Shown here: positions 62,991 through 64,000 of the stretch, piece by piece
Layout of the letters: every line of letters starts with the position of its first letter
How positions within the stretch are numbered: position 1 is the stretch's first letter
From: Marinifilum breve
GTDB lineage: Bacteria; Bacteroidota; Bacteroidia; Bacteroidales; Marinifilaceae
Assembly: GCF_003202155.1 (NCBI RefSeq)
Contig: NZ_QFLI01000014.1
Span: 62,001 to 126,000 of the forward strand
Length of the DNA: 64,000 nucleotides
Reading direction: 5' to 3'
Program-made: the position numbers and the translations under genes
Notes under the pieces: model-generated
Told to the model about the DNA's origin: nothing
Seen by the model: only the letters and a program-made list of their open reading frames with translations
Database searches by the model: none

Positions 62991-63154
62991 CACTTTTAAT
63001 CTTCCTTAACATTTGTTCAAACCATTTAGCACACTTCTCCCCTACATTTGTAGGGTACAAAACAGAGAAATTTTTTTTCATAGAATTAGATTAAAGTTAG
63101 ACTATATTGATTAGGAAAGATCCTGGGCTTGCGAGTTCGGGATTTTTCTTTTGG
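62991..63154 (+). ncRNA. Element R copy 4, most diverged
   Basis: A 164-base copy. TACATTTG (63043-63050) is kept. The body has several substitutions and the terminal hairpin is weakened (GATCCTGGGC against AGTTCGGGATT), so this copy may be decaying. Confidence 0.4.
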
Positions 63155-63231
63155 ATAAATTCAAGTTCCCATTTTGAAAAAAAGACTTTTTAATCTTTAT
63201 TTGTAATGAATTTAAATAAACAAACGAAGCT

Positions 63232-63426
63232 ATGGAAGCAATAAAATCACCATGTATTAAAATCTGTCGACAAGACAGCAATGGAGTATGTTTTGGATGT
63301 CAACGCACTACAGAAGAAATTGGAAACTGGTCGCTATACAACGATGATGAAAAGAAAGAGGTATTAGAGAAAGCCAGAAAAAGAACCAACGCTCCAGATA
63401 CCTCTTCAGGCGTATTCTTTAGATAG
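63232..63426 (+). CDS. DUF1289-family small zinc-ribbon-like protein
   Basis: A 64-residue cytoplasmic protein. The DUF1289 signature is complete: S-P-C-I-K-I-C-R-Q-D, then G-V-C-F-G-C-Q-R-T-T-E-E-I-G-N-W, with four cysteines in a C-x3-C ... C-x2-C arrangement. The family is widespread and its function is unknown. It starts 78 bases after element R copy 4. A lipoprotein 5'-nucleotidase gene follows 85 bases downstream. Confidence 0.95.
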   Translation: MEAIKSPCIKICRQDSNGVCFGCQRTTEEIGNWSLYNDDEKKEVLEKARKRTNAPDTSSGVFFR

Positions 63427-63511
63427 ATATTCCAGCCCATTCAGTATTTGTTCTTTTTTATTATTTTTCGCACCTTATAAAATCACAACATAAGAAAATA
63501 AGCCAAAACGA

Positions 63512-64000
63512 ATGAAACTAAAATCAATCTTTTATGCTATGATTATCATGCTGATAATTTCGGCATGCGGACCTCAAAAAGCAGAACAATTACAATTAAA
63601 AATATACGGAACCAGTGATGTTCATGGAGCACTATTCCCTTACGACTTGGTTAACGAGAGGGAAACTTCTACCTCACTGGCTCAGGTTTACGAGTATGTT
63701 AGCGAGCAAAGAAAAAAAGCTGATGCTGAAGTAATCTTGTTGGACAATGGCGACATTCTGCAGGGCGATCCTTTGGTTTACTATTCGAATTTCGAAAAAA
63801 CAGAAACCAAACACATTTGTGCCGATGTAATGAATTATATGGGGTACGATGCCGCCACGGTTGGAAATCATGACATTGAGCCAGGACATTCGGTATACGA
63901 TAAATTGGCAAAGGAATTTGCTTTTCCTTGGATGGCAGCCAATGCTGTTCGTAATTCTGATGGAAAACCATACTTTCAACCTTATACCATAATCGAAAAA
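63512..64000 (+). CDS. 5'-nucleotidase/2',3'-cyclic phosphodiesterase-type metallophosphatase, 3'-truncated
   Basis: The ATG at 63512 opens a frame that runs to the end of the window (163 codons). It encodes a lipoprotein signal (L-I-I-S-A-C) and the N-terminal calcineurin-like domain of the UshA/CpdB class: G-T-S-D-V-H-G-A-L-F-P (metal ligands Asp, His), L-L-D-N-G-D-I-L-Q-G-D-P and V-G-N-H-D-I-E-P-G. Such enzymes release phosphate from extracellular nucleotides. It would complement the nuclease cluster at 3-19 kb functionally, though the two loci are far apart. Confidence 0.92.
   Translation, partial: MKLKSIFYAMIIMLIISACGPQKAEQLQLKIYGTSDVHGALFPYDLVNERETSTSLAQVYEYVSEQRKKADAEVILLDNGDILQGDPLVYYSNFEKTETKHICADVMNYMGYDAATVGNHDIEPGHSVYDKLAKEFAFPWMAANAVRNSDGKPYFQPYTIIEK

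Noticed and set aside
62857-63094. ORFs of 65-74 codons on both strands
   Set aside because: They lie across repeat block B and element R, which occur in several copies without a conserved frame.
1-64000. tRNA, rRNA or tmRNA genes
   Set aside because: No cloverleaf-like sequence with a T-loop signature or rRNA segment was recognised by eye; a tRNAscan-SE and Rfam search would be decisive.

Overview
The window is AT-rich chromosomal DNA of a Bacteroidota bacterium. The evidence is a T9SS-type C-terminal sorting domain on a secreted nuclease, TonB-dependent receptors with carboxypeptidase-regulatory-like N-termini, lipoproteins with DUF5689 and choice-of-anchor modules, DUF6261 and HU-like/DUF4469 genes, and promoters of the TTG-N18-21-TAnnTTTG type. 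A marine member of the Marinilabiliales (Labilibaculum/Ancylomarina/Marinifilum-like) fits by gene content, but this is inference. No rRNA, tRNA, transposase, prophage or CRISPR array was recognised.

Layout. 1-3.1 kb: the end of an AraC regulator, a PAP2 phosphatase and a POT-family transporter. 3.3-18.7 kb: a cluster of exported nucleases and uptake proteins, with a T9SS-secreted endonuclease I, a lipoprotein endonuclease I, a DUF5689 lipoprotein plus TonB receptor, an endonuclease/exonuclease/phosphatase protein, and a second TonB receptor with a four-repeat lipoprotein. I read this as a candidate extracellular-DNA scavenging locus. 19.4-21.3 kb: typA. 21.3-24.6 kb: a DUF6029-like/TlpA-like/Omp28-like operon and a ferredoxin. 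24.8-28 kb: a PadR/PspC envelope-stress-type operon. 28-33 kb: an M16 peptidase, an outer-membrane protein and 3-methyladenine glycosylase. 33.4-37.7 kb: the translation block rplM-rpsI-rpsB-tsf-pyrH-frr. 37.8-39.4 kb: small exported proteins and an HU gene. 39.7-41.4 kb: a BlaR1/BlaI pair. 41.6-46.2 kb: BtpA-like, an S23 four-helix bundle, OmpA-like and dxs. 46.6-55.2 kb: SulP, exported C1 and M49-like peptidases, and a sensor kinase/response regulator pair. 55.3-58.6 kb: a PIF1-type helicase and two small unknowns. 58.6-63.2 kb: a repeat-dense accessory zone around a TlpA-like protein and a DUF6261 gene. 63.2-64 kb: DUF1289 and the start of a 5'-nucleotidase.

The most unusual content lies between genes. 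(1) Five degenerate tandem arrays have periods of 21-23 or 41 nt, close to two or four DNA turns. Two of them bracket the HU gene, one follows the HU-like/DUF4469 gene, and one lies upstream of the DUF6261 gene. (2) A ~162-bp element occurs four times. Each copy carries a promoter-like box and ends in a strong terminator, so it could be a multicopy small-RNA gene. In three places it is joined to a hairpin-rich REP/MITE-like block. (3) A 478-bp unit has 30-bp imperfect inverted termini, contains only the S23 four-helix-bundle gene, and abuts the stop codon of the OmpA-like gene.

The translation genes form the conserved core. The accessory parts are mostly envelope functions: nutrient uptake, secreted hydrolases and stress sensing. 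All repeats were found by eye; identities, periods and RNA folds were not computed.
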